Source: CAIQOK01 sp043781315 (GTDB lineage: Bacteria > Verrucomicrobiota > Verrucomicrobiia > Limisphaerales > CAIQOK01). Taken from it: a stretch of 18,796 nt of DNA. The stretch is taken from the NCBI GenBank assembly GCA_043781315.1, contig JAYWBR010000120.1:1-18796 (forward strand). Direction: 5' to 3'. The notes under the pieces were generated by a model that was not told where the DNA came from, ran no database searches, and saw only the letters and a list, made by a program, of their open reading frames with translations. Shown here in pieces: positions 1 through 7,161 of this stretch (the first letter of the stretch is position 1; every line of letters starts with the position of its first letter). Both the position numbers and the translations under genes were made by a program.

Positions 1-2912
1 CCGAAGCGGTCGGCGCGGTCAATGATGATGGTGTTCGCGTTCGGAATATCCAGGCCGCTCTCGATGATCGTGGTGGAGAGCAGCACGTCCGCTTCGCCGG
101 CGATGAACTTCGCCATCACGTCTTCCAGATCGTCGGCGTTCATCTGGCCGTGGCCGACGAGGATGCGGGCATTCGGCAACAGCGATTGCAACTTTTGCTG
201 CATTGTGTGGATCGTCAGGACCCGGTTGTGGAGAAAGAAAACCTGCCCGCCGCGATTGATCTCGCGCTGGATGGCGTCGCGGATGACGCGCTCGTCGTAT
301 TCACACACGGTCGTCTCCACCGGGAGACGGTCATGCGGCGGCGTTTGAATCGTGCTCATGTCCCGCGCGCCGGTGAGCGCGAGGTAAAGTGTGCGCGGAA
401 TTGGCGTGGCGCTCAACGTCAGCACGTCCACCAGGGTGCGCAGGCGTTTGAACTTTTCCTTGTGTTGCACGCCGAAACGCTGCTCCTCGTCAATCACCAC
501 CAGGCCAAGGTTCTTGAACGCGATGTCGCTTTGCACCAGGCGATGCGTGCCGATGACAATATCCACCGCACCCGCCGCGAGATCCTTCACGACGCGCTCC
601 TGTTCGCGCCGCGTGCGATAGCGCGAGAGCAGTTCGACGCGGATTGGATAGTCCGCCATGCGCTCGCGAAAATTATTGAAGTGCTGTTGCGCGAGCACCG
701 TCGTCGGCACGAGCACGGCGGCTTGTTTGCCGTCCATGACGCACTTAAACGCGGCGCGAATCGCCACCTCGGTTTTTCCAAAACCCACGTCGCCACAGAT
801 CAAGCGATCCATCGGCTTGGGACGTTCCATGTCGGCCTTCGTATCGGCGATGGCGGTGAGTTGGTCGGGAGTTTCCTCGTAGATGAAGGCGCTTTCAAAC
901 TCGCGCTGCCACGGCGCGTCGGGCTTGCACGCGTAGCCGGCCTGTGATTCGCGCACGGCTTGAATCCGCAGCATCTCCGCCGCGACGTCACGCACGGCGG
1001 TTTCGGTTTGTTCGACGGCCTTGCGCCAGCGCGTGCCGGAGAGGGTGTTGAGCGGCGGACGCAATTTGCCCGCGCCGACGTATTTGCTGATGAGGTGCGA
1101 TTCGGAAACAGGGACGTAAAGTTTTGGCGGCTCGTTGGCCTCATCGGTCGGAGCGAACTCGATGACGAGACATTCCTCGGATTGCCGATTCTTGATTGCC
1201 GATTCTTGATTGCTGGGGCCGTCCGGAGAATTCTTCAGGCCAAGGTAACGCCCGATGCCATGCTGCAAATGGACGACGAGATCACCCTCTTCCAAATCGG
1301 CAAAATCAATTTCCAGCGCGGAACGCACGGCCGATGCTTGTGCCGTCTTGAGTCGGCGCGGACGTTGGATTTTGTAGCGCCCGAAAATTTCCGCGTCGGT
1401 CACAACCACGAGTTTGGCTTCGTCGCAGAGAAAACCACGGGCAAGGGAGCCGAGGTGGGTGGAAATTCCAAATTCCAAGTTCCAAGTTCCAGCGGCTGCG
1501 ACAGGCTTTGGAATTTGGAATTTGGAATTTGGAATTTCCTCACTCAGCCCCTGCTCCGCCCAAATCTCCGTGAACCTTTGCCGTTCGCCGTCGTTGTTGC
1601 AAAAGACGTGAACCGCGTACCCCTGCCGCAGCCAGCGGTGGAGCTGCTGGAAAAACTCCCGGCGCTGCACCTCGGCCACCTGCGGATCGGCGGCGCGTTC
1701 AGCGAGCGGCCGAAAGGCGTCGAGCGAAGCGAAGATGGGAACGCCGATCTCCGAATCGGCACGTCGGTTGTCCACCAGGACGGTTCGCGCCGAATCGGAG
1801 TTCGGCGCTCCGGGAAAATCCCCTTCGCCCAATTCCGACAGTGTCATCCCGCGCGCGGCCAAGTCGGTTTGAAATTGCTCCCACGAAATAAAAAAAACAT
1901 CGCCCGCCGGAATTTGCGCGGCGTATTCCCCGGCACGGACGGCGAGCTGCTCCGGTTCGCAGAGCAGGAAAAGGGTTTCGCGCGGGAGATAGTCGAGGAG
2001 GGTTGATAGTTGATGGTTGATGGTTGATGGCTCGTCCTCCTGTTTTCCGCCTTCCGCCTTCCGCCTTCCGCTTTTCAAAATCCCCAGCTCGCCAGCGGGC
2101 GGGAGCGTGATGCCGGGGATTTCTTCGCGGGACATTTGCGTGAGCGGATCAAAGCTCCGCAACGATTCCAGTTCGTCGCCAAAAAATTCCAGGCGCACCG
2201 GCCACGGACTGGTGGGCGGAAAGATGTCGAGGATGCCGCCGCGCAAGGCGATTTCGCCTTTCTGCGTGACCTGCGCCTCGGGTTCGTAGCCCTGTGTCTC
2301 CAGCCATTCGACCAGATCAAGCGGCTCGGCGCGATCACCGCGCTTCAAGGCGCGCGCGCGGCTTTTCAAATCATCCGGGGCGAAAGTTTTTTGCAGCAGC
2401 GCGGCCACACTGGTGACGATGATGGGCGCGTGATGCGTGATGCGTGATGTGTGATCGCCCAGCATCAGCAGCGTTTGCAGCCGATCCGTGATGGTGTCGG
2501 CATGCGGAAGTTTGCTTTCATGCGGGAGGATTTCCCAGGCGGGATAGAACAGCGGCGAGGATGGAGGATGGAGGATGGAGGATGGAGCCTCGGCGACTTT
2601 GGACTTTGGACTTTGGACTTTGGACTCCAGCCCCATCCACGTTTCCAAATCCTGTTGAAAACTTTCCTGGGTCTTGAGGTGGTCGGTGACGACGACGATG
2701 GGGCGGTCGGGAAAAATCCTGCGCAGCAGCGCGGCGAAAAACGGCTGGGCCGCCGGACTGACTTGGATGCGAGACAAAGCGCCGCCCGGCTCCAGTCGTC
2801 GTGCGAGGGATTGCACGGCGGGAACCTGCGCGATGTCAGCGAACACGCTGCCGGCCGCTGACGCTGCTGCGTTGGGCGCCAAGCGCGGGGAAGTTCGCAG
2901 GCGGTGGCGCAC
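1..2912 (-). CDS. mfd: Transcription-repair coupling factor Mfd (5' ~970 codons; runs off left edge)
   Basis: Mfd is the cytoplasmic SF2 translocase that removes stalled RNA polymerase from damaged DNA and recruits the UvrABC excision machinery. I translated the minus strand from about 2912 to 1 and found one open frame. In order it shows a UvrB-like N-terminal module (FYPAWEILPHE near residue 125, RGGILDIFPP near 230), the CarD-like RNA polymerase interaction domain (GDLVVHLQHGIGRYLGL near 545), the helicase motif GDVGFGKTE near 705, VIDEEQRFG near 805, SATPIPRT, and STTIIESGLDIPNANT just before the edge. The family is usually about 1150 residues, so the C-terminal ~200 lie outside. The frame has an in-frame stop at 2918-2916 and no ATG before the conserved domain. 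GTG at 2912 is therefore the likeliest start, with TTG at 2882 as alternative; neither has a clear Shine-Dalgarno site. Seven 7-bp repeat tracts are translated in frame. Confidence 0.96.
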   Translation of the reverse strand, partial: MRHRLRTSPRLAPNAAASAAGSVFADIAQVPAVQSLARRLEPGGALSRIQVSPAAQPFFAALLRRIFPDRPIVVVTDHLKTQESFQQDLETWMGLESKVQSPKSKVAEAPSSILHPPSSPLFYPAWEILPHESKLPHADTITDRLQTLLMLGDHTSRITHHAPIIVTSVAALLQKTFAPDDLKSRARALKRGDRAEPLDLVEWLETQGYEPEAQVTQKGEIALRGGILDIFPPTSPWPVRLEFFGDELESLRSFDPLTQMSREEIPGITLPPAGELGILKSGRRKAEGGKQEDEPSTINHQLSTLLDYLPRETLFLLCEPEQLAVRAGEYAAQIPAGDVFFISWEQFQTDLAARGMTLSELGEGDFPGAPNSDSARTVLVDNRRADSEIGVPIFASLDAFRPLAERAADPQVAEVQRREFFQQLHRWLRQGYAVHVFCNNDGERQRFTEIWAEQGLSEEIPNSKFQIPKPVAAAGTWNLEFGISTHLGSLARGFLCDEAKLVVVTDAEIFGRYKIQRPRRLKTAQASAVRSALEIDFADLEEGDLVVHLQHGIGRYLGLKNSPDGPSNQESAIKNRQSEECLVIEFAPTDEANEPPKLYVPVSESHLISKYVGAGKLRPPLNTLSGTRWRKAVEQTETAVRDVAAEMLRIQAVRESQAGYACKPDAPWQREFESAFIYEETPDQLTAIADTKADMERPKPMDRLICGDVGFGKTEVAIRAAFKCVMDGKQAAVLVPTTVLAQQHFNNFRERMADYPIRVELLSRYRTRREQERVVKDLAAGAVDIVIGTHRLVQSDIAFKNLGLVVIDEEQRFGVQHKEKFKRLRTLVDVLTLSATPIPRTLYLALTGARDMSTIQTPPHDRLPVETTVCEYDERVIRDAIQREINRGGQVFFLHNRVLTIHTMQQKLQSLLPNARILVGHGQMNADDLEDVMAKFIAGEADVLLSTTIIESGLDIPNANTIIIDRADRF
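1180..1214. repeat. Heptamer tract A in mfd, alternating gattgcc/gattctt
   Basis: Five consecutive 7-bp units alternate gattgcc, gattctt, gattgcc, gattctt, gattgct, giving a 14-bp higher-order period. On the mfd strand the tract encodes the polar stretch SNQESAIKNRQSE. It sits just after the HGIGRYLGL motif, in the part of the RNA polymerase interaction domain that is normally a short beta-hairpin turn. Confidence 0.85.
1461..1539. repeat. Heptamer tract B in mfd: two inverted arms of attccaa / ttggaat
   Basis: The left arm (1465-1492) has four 7-bp units (attccaa, attccaa, gttccaa, gttccag). The right arm (1507-1534) has four units of tttggaa, the reverse complement of the same motif. The arms are separated by a 14-bp spacer and can pair over about 30 bp with two mismatches. 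In mfd the tract encodes IPNSKFQIPK and TWNLEFGIS around residues 458-483. Confidence 0.88.
2002..2029. repeat. Heptamer tract C in mfd, gttgatg x4
   Basis: One gttgata unit is followed by three gttgatg units. Read in the mfd frame the tract gives PSTINHQLST. It lies 14 bp from tract D, and the two together form one low-complexity loop around residues 281-304. Confidence 0.85.
2044..2071. repeat. Heptamer tract D in mfd, cttccgc x4
   Basis: One degenerate unit (tttccgc) is followed by three perfect cttccgc units. In the mfd frame the tract encodes the basic stretch SGRRKAEGGK. Confidence 0.85.
2430..2457. repeat. Heptamer tract E in mfd, gtgatgc x4 (degrading)
   Basis: Two perfect gtgatgc units are followed by gtgatgt and gtgatcg, so the copies decay towards one end. 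In the mfd frame the tract encodes HTSRITHHA, between TLLMLGD and PIIVTSVAAL of the UvrB-like module. Confidence 0.8.
2557..2587. repeat. Heptamer tract F in mfd, gaggatg x4
   Basis: Four perfect gaggatg units plus a partial fifth. In the mfd frame the tract encodes APSSILHPPSS, directly before the conserved FYPAWE motif. It is only 7 bp from tract G. Confidence 0.87.
2595..2628. repeat. Heptamer tract G in mfd, gactttg x4
   Basis: Four perfect gactttg units plus a partial fifth (gactcca). In the mfd frame the tract encodes ESKVQSPKSKV. It pairs with tract F to form a 70-bp block of two unrelated heptamers. Confidence 0.88.
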
Positions 2913-2989
2913 AGGTCAAGCGGCGGGACGCCCGTGCCACTATGGAATTATTTGCCAAACCTCCGCGCGTCCGGCTAGGATGCTGGCTC

Positions 2990-4948
2990 ATGAATCGGTT
3001 CATTGCATTGGTCGGCTTGGCGGTTTTACTTCTGGCAGTGCCAGCGTTGCGCGCCCAGGAGGAGCAGTATGTGCAGGTGTACAATCTGATTCAGGAGGGC
3101 GATGCCTCGGCGAACGCCGAGACGCCGCTGCAAGCCTTGAACAAATATCTGCGCGCCCAGACCGAGTTGCAGAAGTTCCAAAAAACTTATCCGGACTGGA
3201 ACAGCCGCATCGTCAACTTCCGCCTCAATTACCTCGCCGCCAAAATCGCCGACCTCTCGGGCCGTGCGCCCGCGCCGGCCATGCCGGGCAAGGTCGTGCC
3301 GGCCACGTCGCCCAAAACGTCGGCACCGGTTCAACCGGCGGCACCGCCCGCCAGCGACATTCAGAGCCAGTTGAACATGCTGCGGGAACAGATCGGCCAG
3401 TTGCAGGCGGATAATTCGCTGCTGCAAGCGAAGGTCAAGGAAGCCTTCTCCGCCCAGCCTGCCACCGTGGATCCGCGCGAACTCGCCAAGGCGGCGGACA
3501 AGGTGAAATCAGTGACGAAGGAAAACGAGCTGCTGAAAATCACCCTCGCGCAGGAGAAGGCCGCCAAGGTTGCCGCCGATCCGCATGAGGTCGAACGCAT
3601 CAAGCAGCAGCTCGCGGACGCCAACCGCGCCACCGCCGAGCAGCTCGAACGCGCCAGCACGCTCGTCCAGGAAAAGCTCGCGCTGCAAAACCAGTTGCTC
3701 ACCCTGTCCGCGGCCCGCAACAACGGGGTCGCCACCGAGGCCCTGAAAAAATCCCTGGCCGACGCCAGCCGCAAGCTCACCGACCAGTTGCAGCTCACCA
3801 CGCAATTGCAGTCGGAGAAAGCGGCGCTGCAAACGCGCGTGGCCACGCTGAGCGTGGAAGTGGAGGCTGCCGACGCGTTGCGCGCGGAAAACCTGCTGCT
3901 GAAAAAACAGCTCACCGACTTGAAGCTCACCGCCGGCCAGTCCCGCGATACCACGCGCCAACTGGCCGAGGCGCAGGCGCAGATCGCCGCGCTGCAATCG
4001 GACAAGGAACTGTTGCGCCAGGAGAAACTGGCCCTCCAGCAGCAGGTCAAACAATTGACACTCGCCAATGTCGTTGCCACCCGCGTCGCCCCGGAAAACG
4101 CCGCCCGCGTGGCGAAACTGGAAGGCGAGCGCGAGGATCTCCAGAAGCGGTTGAACGTGGCGCAGGATGAACTGGCCAGCCGCAAGAACCGCAACGCCAC
4201 CTCGCAGATTGACGATCTGCGCGGCCAGTTGGAAGTGCTCCGCACCCGCATCGCCGTCTATCAGGCGCCGGCGGTTCCTTATTCCAAGGACGAGCTGGAG
4301 CTGTTCAACAACAAGCCCGAGCAGATGTCGGTGGCCACCACGCCCGGCTTTGAAAAAAAATCCGCGCGGGAACTTCCTTCCGGCGCGCTCTCGCTCGTCA
4401 ACGAGGCGCAGCGGGACTTCGCGCTGGGCCGGTATGAAGAGGCGGAAACCAAATACCTGCTGGTGTTGCGGCAGGATGATAAAAATGTTTATACGCTGGC
4501 GAACCTGGCCGCGATTCAACTGGAGTTGAACCACCTGGAGGAGGCCGAAAAGCATCTCCAGCGGGCGCTGACGCTCAATGCGGAAGATCCCTACAGCCTG
4601 GCCATTCTCGGCAATTTGAAATTCCGCGAGGGCAAGTTTGACGATGCGCTCGATGCGCTGGCGCACGCGGCGAAACTGGATCCGAAGAATGCGGAAGTGC
4701 AGAACCATCTCGGTCTGGTGTTGAGCCAGAAAGGTCTGCGCAAGGAGGCGGAAACGGCGTTGCGCAAATCGGTGGAGCTGGATCCCAATTACGCCAGCGC
4801 GCACAACAATCTCGCCGTGGTGTATCTCACGCAACGCCCGCCCGCCCCGGCGCTGGCCCGGTGGCATTATCAAAAGGCCCGCGACCTCGGCATGCCGGCG
4901 AATCCGCAGTTGGAAAAAATGCTGGAGGGCGGGGCGGGGCAGCCCTGA
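2990..4948 (+). CDS. Exported coiled-coil protein with C-terminal TPR domain
   Basis: The predicted 652-residue protein starts at the ATG at 2990, preceded by a modest tagga purine stretch 9 bp upstream. This start exposes a signal peptide (MNRFIALVGLAVLLLAVPALRA, cut before QEE), which the 63-residue upstream extension of the frame would bury. A Pro/Ala-rich linker (residues ~95-120) follows. Residues ~123-425 are rich in Q, L, E, A and K with heptad character (for example QLNMLREQIGQLQADNSLL) and are predicted to be a long coiled coil. Residues ~467-640 hold about five TPR units (YEEAETKYLLVLRQDDKNVY, then LEEAEKHLQRALTLNAEDPY, then LDPKNAEVQNHLGLVLSQKG). It is probably a periplasmic or envelope scaffold; the exact role is unknown. 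It is divergent from mfd across a 77-bp gap. Confidence 0.87.
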   Translation: MNRFIALVGLAVLLLAVPALRAQEEQYVQVYNLIQEGDASANAETPLQALNKYLRAQTELQKFQKTYPDWNSRIVNFRLNYLAAKIADLSGRAPAPAMPGKVVPATSPKTSAPVQPAAPPASDIQSQLNMLREQIGQLQADNSLLQAKVKEAFSAQPATVDPRELAKAADKVKSVTKENELLKITLAQEKAAKVAADPHEVERIKQQLADANRATAEQLERASTLVQEKLALQNQLLTLSAARNNGVATEALKKSLADASRKLTDQLQLTTQLQSEKAALQTRVATLSVEVEAADALRAENLLLKKQLTDLKLTAGQSRDTTRQLAEAQAQIAALQSDKELLRQEKLALQQQVKQLTLANVVATRVAPENAARVAKLEGEREDLQKRLNVAQDELASRKNRNATSQIDDLRGQLEVLRTRIAVYQAPAVPYSKDELELFNNKPEQMSVATTPGFEKKSARELPSGALSLVNEAQRDFALGRYEEAETKYLLVLRQDDKNVYTLANLAAIQLELNHLEEAEKHLQRALTLNAEDPYSLAILGNLKFREGKFDDALDALAHAAKLDPKNAEVQNHLGLVLSQKGLRKEAETALRKSVELDPNYASAHNNLAVVYLTQRPPAPALARWHYQKARDLGMPANPQLEKMLEGGAGQP

Positions 4949-5066
4949 TCTGGGCCAAGGCTTCGATCAGCTTTGGCGTGAGCTTTCCTCGGTAACACTG
5001 AAATTTAATGATGGCAAACGCCGCCGCCGGGTCTATTCTTTCGCCATTCAACAACTCACGCGCCAC
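4827..5066 (-). other. Possible small ORF or gene remnant convergent with the TPR gene
   Basis: The minus frame between the TPR gene and the next gene reads like real protein rather than shadow, with stretches such as LLNGERIDPAAAFAIIKF and RGKLTPKLIEALAQI. It could start at GTG 5066 or TTG 5081 and has no in-frame ATG. The protein-like part ends close to the TPR stop, after which the frame becomes Pro/Arg-rich antisense of the TPR C-terminus until the stop at 4827. I do not recognise a family. It could be a tiny gene, the tail of a decayed gene, or chance. Confidence 0.2.
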
Positions 5067-5143
5067 CGGAAGTGTGTGCAATCGGGTGCAGTGATCGGAA
5101 CAAACCGCGCGACTCCGGCTCTGCGCCAGACCTGGATCAGCCT

Positions 5144-6100
5144 ATGAGGAAAACGCGAGTCAGTACTAAAAAAGCCGGGACGCCGCCCGGCGGAAAAAAA
5201 TCCGGAGCCGCCGCCTCGGCCAGGATTCATCCCGTCATCATCTACCCCTTCCGGCAGCCGAAAGATTATTCCGATCTGGAGGCGCTGTATCAACTGGTGG
5301 CCCGGCTGGACGCCGACCGGGGGCGTTACGCACGGCCGATCACCGTCATGGATCGCAAGACGTATTACGCGATGGAGCGGAATGCCGCCTTCCAAAATTT
5401 CCGCAAGAATACTGTCGCCCGGCACTCGGACATTCTGGATGCCTGGTGCGTGGACACCTGCCAGATGTGGTACTCGGGGCTGGGCAAGGCGTTCGAGGCT
5501 GGCGGGCCGGATGATGTTTATTGGTTGATCCCAGGCGACTTTAATTATGGCACGAAAGTCGGCCACGAAGTGCTGGGCCGGCTGCACGACCTGCCGGAGA
5601 TCGTTCTCGAATTAAACCAGGACCTGTGCATCGGCGAGATCGCGACCGACCACAGCAACTCCAAACAGCAGATAGACACCTACGGCACTTTCGCGCTGCT
5701 CTACAGTTGGTTTCCCGCCGAGGCGCAGGAAATCCGGCAGTTCACCGAACGGCCGCGCTCCGAGTTCTTCGCCATCCGCCACAATTTTTTGCGCGAGGTT
5801 CTGACCCAGCGCTGGTATGCCTACGAACAGACGGTGGTGATGCTGCTGCAGGCCGTTTGCACGCAGAAACGGATCAGCCGGTTTTTTGTCGGCAACATTT
5901 CCGATCTGCCGGAAGGCCGCGAATCCTTCGCCTCGGCCGTGCAGCAGGTGGAGCGCACCGAGCGCGTCCTCAAGGCCTTCTGGGGGGAGCGCAACCACTC
6001 CAAACCCGGCTGGATTGAAGATTATCGCACGCTCGAAATCCAATCGGAGCAGGTGCTGCGCACCGCGCTGACCATTCTCCACAATCTGCTCGCACTATGA
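5144..6100 (+). CDS. Conserved-looking protein of unknown function, paired with a CBM48 protein
   Basis: The frame is open from GTG 5072, but ATG 5144 is preferred; it gives 318 residues with a basic, Gly/Ala-rich tail (KKAGTPPGGKKSGAA) before the folded part begins at HPVIIYPFRQPKDY. The body is soluble, with no signal peptide or membrane segment. Conserved-looking blocks include VMDRKTYYAMERN, VYWLIPGDFNYGT, LCIGEIATDHSNSKQQIDTYG, LLYSWFPAE and RWYAYEQTVV. The DFNYGT and SKQQIDTYGTF blocks hint at a sugar-nucleotide or glycosyltransferase-like alpha/beta fold, but no diagnostic motif is certain. The stop overlaps the start of the CBM48 gene (ATGA), which suggests translational coupling and a carbohydrate-related role by context. 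Function unknown. Confidence 0.8.
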   Translation: MRKTRVSTKKAGTPPGGKKSGAAASARIHPVIIYPFRQPKDYSDLEALYQLVARLDADRGRYARPITVMDRKTYYAMERNAAFQNFRKNTVARHSDILDAWCVDTCQMWYSGLGKAFEAGGPDDVYWLIPGDFNYGTKVGHEVLGRLHDLPEIVLELNQDLCIGEIATDHSNSKQQIDTYGTFALLYSWFPAEAQEIRQFTERPRSEFFAIRHNFLREVLTQRWYAYEQTVVMLLQAVCTQKRISRFFVGNISDLPEGRESFASAVQQVERTERVLKAFWGERNHSKPGWIEDYRTLEIQSEQVLRTALTILHNLLAL

Positions 6101-6375
6101 ATGTTTACGCCAAACCCATGCAGGCGGTGAACTTCATCTGTTCGGCGACCGAGGCCCAGTCGGTCAGTCTCGTCGGCGATTTCAACGATTGGAATCCGCG
6201 AGCCAATCCGATGAAGCAACTGGCGGACAAAGCTTGGACCATCCGGGTGGAGGTCAAACACGGCCACCATCGCTATGCTTTCATCGTGGACGAAGTGCTG
6301 ACGCTCGATCCACGCGCCATGGGCATCACCCGCAACGACAAGGGCGAACGGGTTTCGCTGGTGGCGGTCAGCTAG
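6097..6375 (+). CDS. Stand-alone CBM48 / isoamylase early-set (glycogen-binding-type) protein
   Basis: The 92-residue protein is almost exactly one CBM48 domain, the beta-sandwich that precedes branching and debranching enzymes and resembles the AMPK beta-subunit glycogen-binding domain. Visible hallmarks are VSLVGDFNDWNP near residue 25, the W of KAWTIRVEV, and HHRYAFIVDEVLTLDP near 60-72, matching the family pattern of F.DWNP, then W, then Y.F.VDG...DP. No catalytic domain is attached, so it may bind glucan or act as a regulatory partner of another protein. Its ATG lies inside the last codons of the preceding gene (4-bp overlap), which points to that protein as a candidate partner. Confidence 0.85.
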   Translation: MNVYAKPMQAVNFICSATEAQSVSLVGDFNDWNPRANPMKQLADKAWTIRVEVKHGHHRYAFIVDEVLTLDPRAMGITRNDKGERVSLVAVS

Positions 6376-6410
6376 CCGCAGATCCTCGCCCCCGCCCCGC
6401 AGCGGAAAGC

Positions 6411-6439
6411 AAAAAAAGACGCTCCGATTGGAGCGTCTT
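6411..6439 (-). terminator. Rho-independent terminator of the ompH transcript
   Basis: A perfect 10-bp stem (aagacgctcc / ggagcgtctt) with a gatt loop is flanked by seven A residues on the plus strand. Read on the minus strand this is a stem followed by a T run, 32 bp after the ompH stop. The plus-strand side has only an AT-rich gaatattatt, so termination of the convergent CBM48 transcript is possible but weaker. Confidence 0.9.
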
Positions 6440-6470
6440 GAATATTATTCCGGCCAAAGACCCGCAGCGA

Positions 6471-7067
6471 TTATTTCTTCGGCTCGTCTTTTTTCACTTC
6501 GGGCGCGGCCAGTTCCGGCGGAGCGCCGGCGTTGAGCTGGGCCAGCACCACATCGGTGATGTCGCTCTCGCCGCTGGTGAAGAGGACGGCATCGGCATCC
6601 AGCACCAGCGTGTAGCCGCCGGCCTTGGCTTTGCCGGCGACGGCGAGCTTGATTTCGTCGAGCAGGTTCTTGGTCTTGCGGGATTTTTCCTCCTGGAGGA
6701 TCGCCCCGGCCTGGCGCTGGAATTGCGCGGCGTTGGCTTCAATGTCCTTCATGTCCTTGAGTTTTCCCTCGGCGTCCCGCTTGCGCTTGTCGCGCTCGTC
6801 GGCGGAGACGGCCTGGTCGCTCGCGCTGGCGGAGAGCTTTTGATATTCCTCCTTGGCCTTGTTCCAACTGTCGGCCATCTCGGTCTCGGATTTTTTCAAT
6901 TCGGTCTGGCGGTCTTTCAACGCGGCGTCGGCCTGCTTGGTTTTCCAGTAGCCGTCGAACGCCTTGGCGAGGCTCAGGGTGGCGATCTTTGGTTCAGCAA
7001 AGGCGGAGATGTTCATCAACGCGCACAGGCAACAACCGAGTCCGATTTTTTTCATCATCATTTTCAT
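6471..7067 (-). CDS. ompH: OmpH/Skp family periplasmic chaperone
   Basis: The 198-residue protein starts with a signal peptide (MKMMMKKIGLGCCLCALMNISAFA, cut before EPK), followed by the Skp-like KIATLSLAKAFDGYWKTKQ segment. A long charged alpha-helical region (residues ~45-135, rich in K, E, D, A and Q) would form the Skp tentacles, and the C-terminal strand part YTLVLDADAVLFTSGESDIT closes the core. Skp holds unfolded outer-membrane proteins in the periplasm for delivery to the BAM complex. The acidic and basic tail (APEVKKDEPKK) extends past the usual family end. The bamA gene lies upstream on the same strand, as in many Gram-negative bacteria, but with an SBBP gene between. No clear Shine-Dalgarno site is seen. 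Confidence 0.88.
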   Translation of the reverse strand: MKMMMKKIGLGCCLCALMNISAFAEPKIATLSLAKAFDGYWKTKQADAALKDRQTELKKSETEMADSWNKAKEEYQKLSASASDQAVSADERDKRKRDAEGKLKDMKDIEANAAQFQRQAGAILQEEKSRKTKNLLDEIKLAVAGKAKAGGYTLVLDADAVLFTSGESDITDVVLAQLNAGAPPELAAPEVKKDEPKK

Positions 7068-7090
7068 AAATTCAGGAAATTAAATTTTTC

Positions 7091-7120
7091 AAACAAGGCC
7101 AGCGGGAATTTCCACTGGCC
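7091..7120 (-). terminator. Possible terminator between the SBBP gene and ompH
   Basis: An interrupted inverted repeat (ggccag ... ctggcc, 7097-7120, with extra inner pairing) is followed on the minus strand by ttgttt. It lies about 40 bp after the SBBP stop and 30 bp before the ompH start. It could be an attenuator or a weak terminator. The T tract is imperfect. Confidence 0.42.
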
Positions 7121-7161
7121 GGATTATTCTCTCCCAACAGACAGGGAATCGCCGCTGGCGT

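Noticed and set aside
150..2006. Two long plus-strand open frames (265 and 348 codons)
   Set aside because: They are antisense to mfd, whose minus frame I translated continuously with recognisable motifs; their composition is Arg/Gly/His-rich shadow type.
3509..4873. 454-codon minus-strand frame
   Set aside because: Antisense to the coiled-coil/TPR gene, with Arg/Gln/Phe-rich shadow composition.
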